The notes beneath the pieces were generated by a model. It was not told the DNA's origin. It saw nothing but the letters and a program-made list of their open reading frames with translations, and searched no databases. A stretch of DNA of 7,491 bases from Oscillospiraceae bacterium (lineage in GTDB: Bacteria > Bacillota > Clostridia > Oscillospirales > UBA644), in the NCBI GenBank assembly GCA_015067385.1, contig SVMP01000106.1:1-7491 (forward strand), in the 5' to 3' direction. The position numbers and the translations under genes were made by a program. Of the stretch, positions 6,262 through 7,491 are shown in pieces (positions within the stretch are counted from its first letter, which is position 1; each line of letters opens with the position of its first letter).

Positions 6262-6912
6262 TTACCTAACTTCTAAATCGATAATAGCATGATACATCAT
6301 TACAAGTCCCGCACTCAGTAACACACCGCCAACAATATCCGTGAACCAGTGAACGCCGGAAACAAGTCTGCCAATTACCATAAAAGCAATAAATGCGATG
6401 ATTGTAGCAGCAACGATATTACGGAGCGCTTTGCTCTTTATTCGACTATTAAATTGCATGACAGCCGTTGGCATAACACACATCACCAGCATCGTTGTGG
6501 AAGATGGATAGGATGCTTCCAAAATCCCTTCTATCAGTACCGGTCTGTAATTGATTACGACGATCTCGAAAAGCGAATAAGCAACAATCGTGACAACATA
6601 AAACCCGCCCAAGACAAGAATGTCGTAATCTACCTTGCATATACTTTTCCGCTTGATCCACTGCACAAGCCCAAGTATACCGAAGCCCATACACATGAAG
6701 ATCGGCACAAGACCGAGCCAATCCGTTATATTGTATAAGCTGAAATGAACACCTGTCAACGTGTGGACAAAGCCATTGATGCCGGAAAATCCTACCGATG
6801 AACCTTGAGGACCAATCTCACGCACATCCACAAAGCAAAGTGCCACCGTCCACAGTACAAATGCTACAAGCAAACACATTGAAGCGATAAAGCTTTTTCT
6901 GATTCTTTTCAT
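6262..6912 (-). CDS. PAP2-family integral membrane protein with incomplete phosphatase motifs
   Basis: A 216-residue polytopic protein with about six membrane helices (roughly 8-28, 63-86, 97-120, 138-154, 164-185 and 190-212). It belongs to the PAP2 (phosphatidic acid phosphatase type 2) superfamily, whose members dephosphorylate lipid phosphates such as phosphatidate or undecaprenyl pyrophosphate. The third motif is clear: R182, nucleophile H188 and D192 in GRLVSGVHWFTDIVGG. Motif 1 keeps R123-P124 but has E116 where the K of KX6RP is expected. Motif 2 reads YPSST, with T139 in place of the PSGH histidine. Either the protein has altered chemistry or binds rather than hydrolyses lipid phosphates. 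I recall clostridial relatives with the same YPSSTT motif, so this may mark a subfamily. An upstream ATG at 6924 overlaps the AAAAGGA site (6924-6930); the ATG at 6912, 11 nt after it, is preferred. It lies between the regulator and lipoprotein genes. Confidence 0.86.
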   Translation of the reverse strand: MKRIRKSFIASMCLLVAFVLWTVALCFVDVREIGPQGSSVGFSGINGFVHTLTGVHFSLYNITDWLGLVPIFMCMGFGILGLVQWIKRKSICKVDYDILVLGGFYVVTIVAYSLFEIVVINYRPVLIEGILEASYPSSTTMLVMCVMPTAVMQFNSRIKSKALRNIVAATIIAFIAFMVIGRLVSGVHWFTDIVGGVLLSAGLVMMYHAIIDLEVR

Positions 6913-6933
6913 TTTCTCTACCATCCTTTTGGT

Positions 6934-6961
6934 TTGTATTTTGGCTTTCGCCTGAATACAA
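6934..6961 (-). other. Imperfect inverted repeat / leader hairpin ahead of the PAP2 gene
   Basis: On the minus strand, TTGTATT and AATACAA arms (7 bp) enclose a 2x2 mismatch and a 3-bp GGC/GCC stem capped by GAAA, a GNRA tetraloop. It ends 3 nt before the AAAAGGA ribosome binding site of the PAP2 gene. It could be an mRNA element affecting translation or stability, or a dyad bound by the neighbouring XRE regulator. The symmetry is visible; the role is inference. Confidence 0.55.
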
Positions 6962-7008
6962 GTTTAGAGAAAAACAGTGAAAAATGAAAGAATTTAGACG
7001 TCACATAG

Positions 7009-7027
7009 ATGATACGCTTCGTATCAT
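7009..7027 (-). other. Perfect stem-loop over the stop codon of the regulator gene
   Basis: ATGATACG (7009-7016) and CGTATCAT (7020-7027) form an uninterrupted 8-bp stem with a 3-nt loop. The TGA stop of the regulator (7026-7024) lies inside one arm. No T-run follows on the minus strand, so it is not a standard intrinsic terminator. It could protect or process the mRNA between the regulator and PAP2 genes, or be part of a repeat family. Confidence 0.6.
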
Positions 7028-7491
7028 TGCCGTTTTATCAGCATTAGAGCCTTAATAATCAAAAATGCAAATACAAATATCGCTGCATAGGGTTGCCGGC
7101 TTATAATGAAAAGGCAGACACCAACGGCGCTTAATGCCAACGACAAAACGCTCTTGCTTTGAGCCCAAAGTCTTTGACGACAGTTTTGCAGGGCAAGAGT
7201 CATAATGCCCAACACTATCATAACACCAACAAAAATGATGTACGCAGTTTTTAGGTACATCTGAATATCACTCAAAGCAAGGAGCGATACCTCTTTGATA
7301 ACGTCATCCGTTTTCTGACCGAAGAAGGGTAAAAACAGCAACAATGCCATACCGCAGTCAATCAAACCGAAAATCAAATCTCGGATAGTTCCCTCTTTTT
7401 GCTTGTGATCATTTTCGGCGATAGCCAGTATTTCTTCACCGGATAACAGTTCATCCAAGGAGACAGAGAAGAACTTTGATATTGCCTTCAA
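7024..7491 (-). CDS. XRE-type regulator with C-terminal four-helix membrane domain, 5' end beyond window
   Basis: The C-terminal 155 residues of a protein whose start lies past the right edge; the reading frame is open to the last base. Visible residues 4-16 (ISKFFSVSLDELL) match the final helix of an HTH_3/XRE DNA-binding domain, where IS..F.VSLDELL is the classic ending. A charged linker (18-36) leads into four predicted membrane helices at about 38-58, 82-101, 114-131 and 134-152, ending LIKRQ. The family as I know it is a membrane-tethered transcriptional regulator, and the helix-turn-helix should lie just outside the window. That half is inferred from the linker and not seen. The PAP2 gene follows 111 nt downstream on the same strand, so the regulator may control it, the lipoprotein gene and itself. 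The ligand or stress sensed is unknown. No clear promoter separates it from the PAP2 gene. Confidence 0.8.
   Translation of the reverse strand: MKAISKFFSVSLDELLSGEEILAIAENDHKQKEGTIRDLIFGLIDCGMALLLFLPFFGQKTDDVIKEVSLLALSDIQMYLKTAYIIFVGVMIVLGIMTLALQNCRQRLWAQSKSVLSLALSAVGVCLFIISRQPYAAIFVFAFLIIKALMLIKRQ

Noticed and set aside
6910..6924. ATG at 6924 as the PAP2 start
   Set aside because: The only good ribosome binding site (AAAAGGA) ends on that very ATG, leaving no spacing; the ATG at 6912 fits better, though not perfectly.
6932..6963. TTGTAT-17-TACAAA as a promoter for the PAP2 gene
   Set aside because: Both boxes match poorly and the transcript would start at or inside the ribosome binding site; the same bases are better explained as the arms of an inverted repeat.

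Overview
The window reads like a stretch of chromosome from an anaerobic Bacillota bacterium, most likely a gut- or rumen-type member of the class Clostridia. The signs are moderate, AT-leaning composition, strong AGGAGG-type ribosome binding sites, vegetative promoters with TTGACA/TATAAT-like boxes, and protein families I associate with that group (a GSGSCGP-type LacZ, a short QSNFG-motif lipoprotein, and an XRE regulator with a C-terminal membrane domain). This placement is inference; no rRNA or marker gene is present.

Left block (1-2644, minus strand): a tightly packed operon, read right to left. It holds three consecutive paralogous glycerophosphodiester phosphodiesterase (GDPD) genes (2644-1922, 1906-1145, 1113-352), then a VOC/glyoxalase-fold gene (325-1) that runs off the left edge. 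Gaps are only 15, 31 and 26 nt and each gene has its own ribosome binding site. The second and third GDPDs (252-253 residues, with an N-terminal extension) resemble each other more than the first.

Centre (2645-5850): a 145-nt divergent intergenic region carries two back-to-back extended -10 promoters. One drives the GDPD operon leftwards. The other drives a 1002-residue GH2 beta-galactosidase (LacZ family) rightwards. The lacZ gene ends in a strong hairpin terminator (5811-5847) that also lies behind the convergent gene on its right. A shared control point and a joint role in using deacylated membrane lipids or galactosyl-glycerols is an attractive but unproven idea.

Right block (5865-7491, minus strand): three genes read right to left. 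They are an XRE-type regulator with four predicted membrane helices (only the C-terminal 155 residues are inside the window), a six-helix PAP2-type membrane protein that lacks two canonical catalytic residues, and a small lipoprotein. Two hairpins, at 7009-7027 (over the regulator's stop codon) and 6934-6961 (just ahead of the PAP2 ribosome binding site), lie in the 99-120 nt between the regulator and PAP2 genes. All three proteins are expected at the membrane, so they may form a small envelope-sensing module.

I see no rRNA, tRNA, CRISPR array, insertion sequence or phage gene. No clearly novel system is evident. The best candidates for follow-up are the triple GDPD array facing lacZ and the regulator-PAP2-lipoprotein set.
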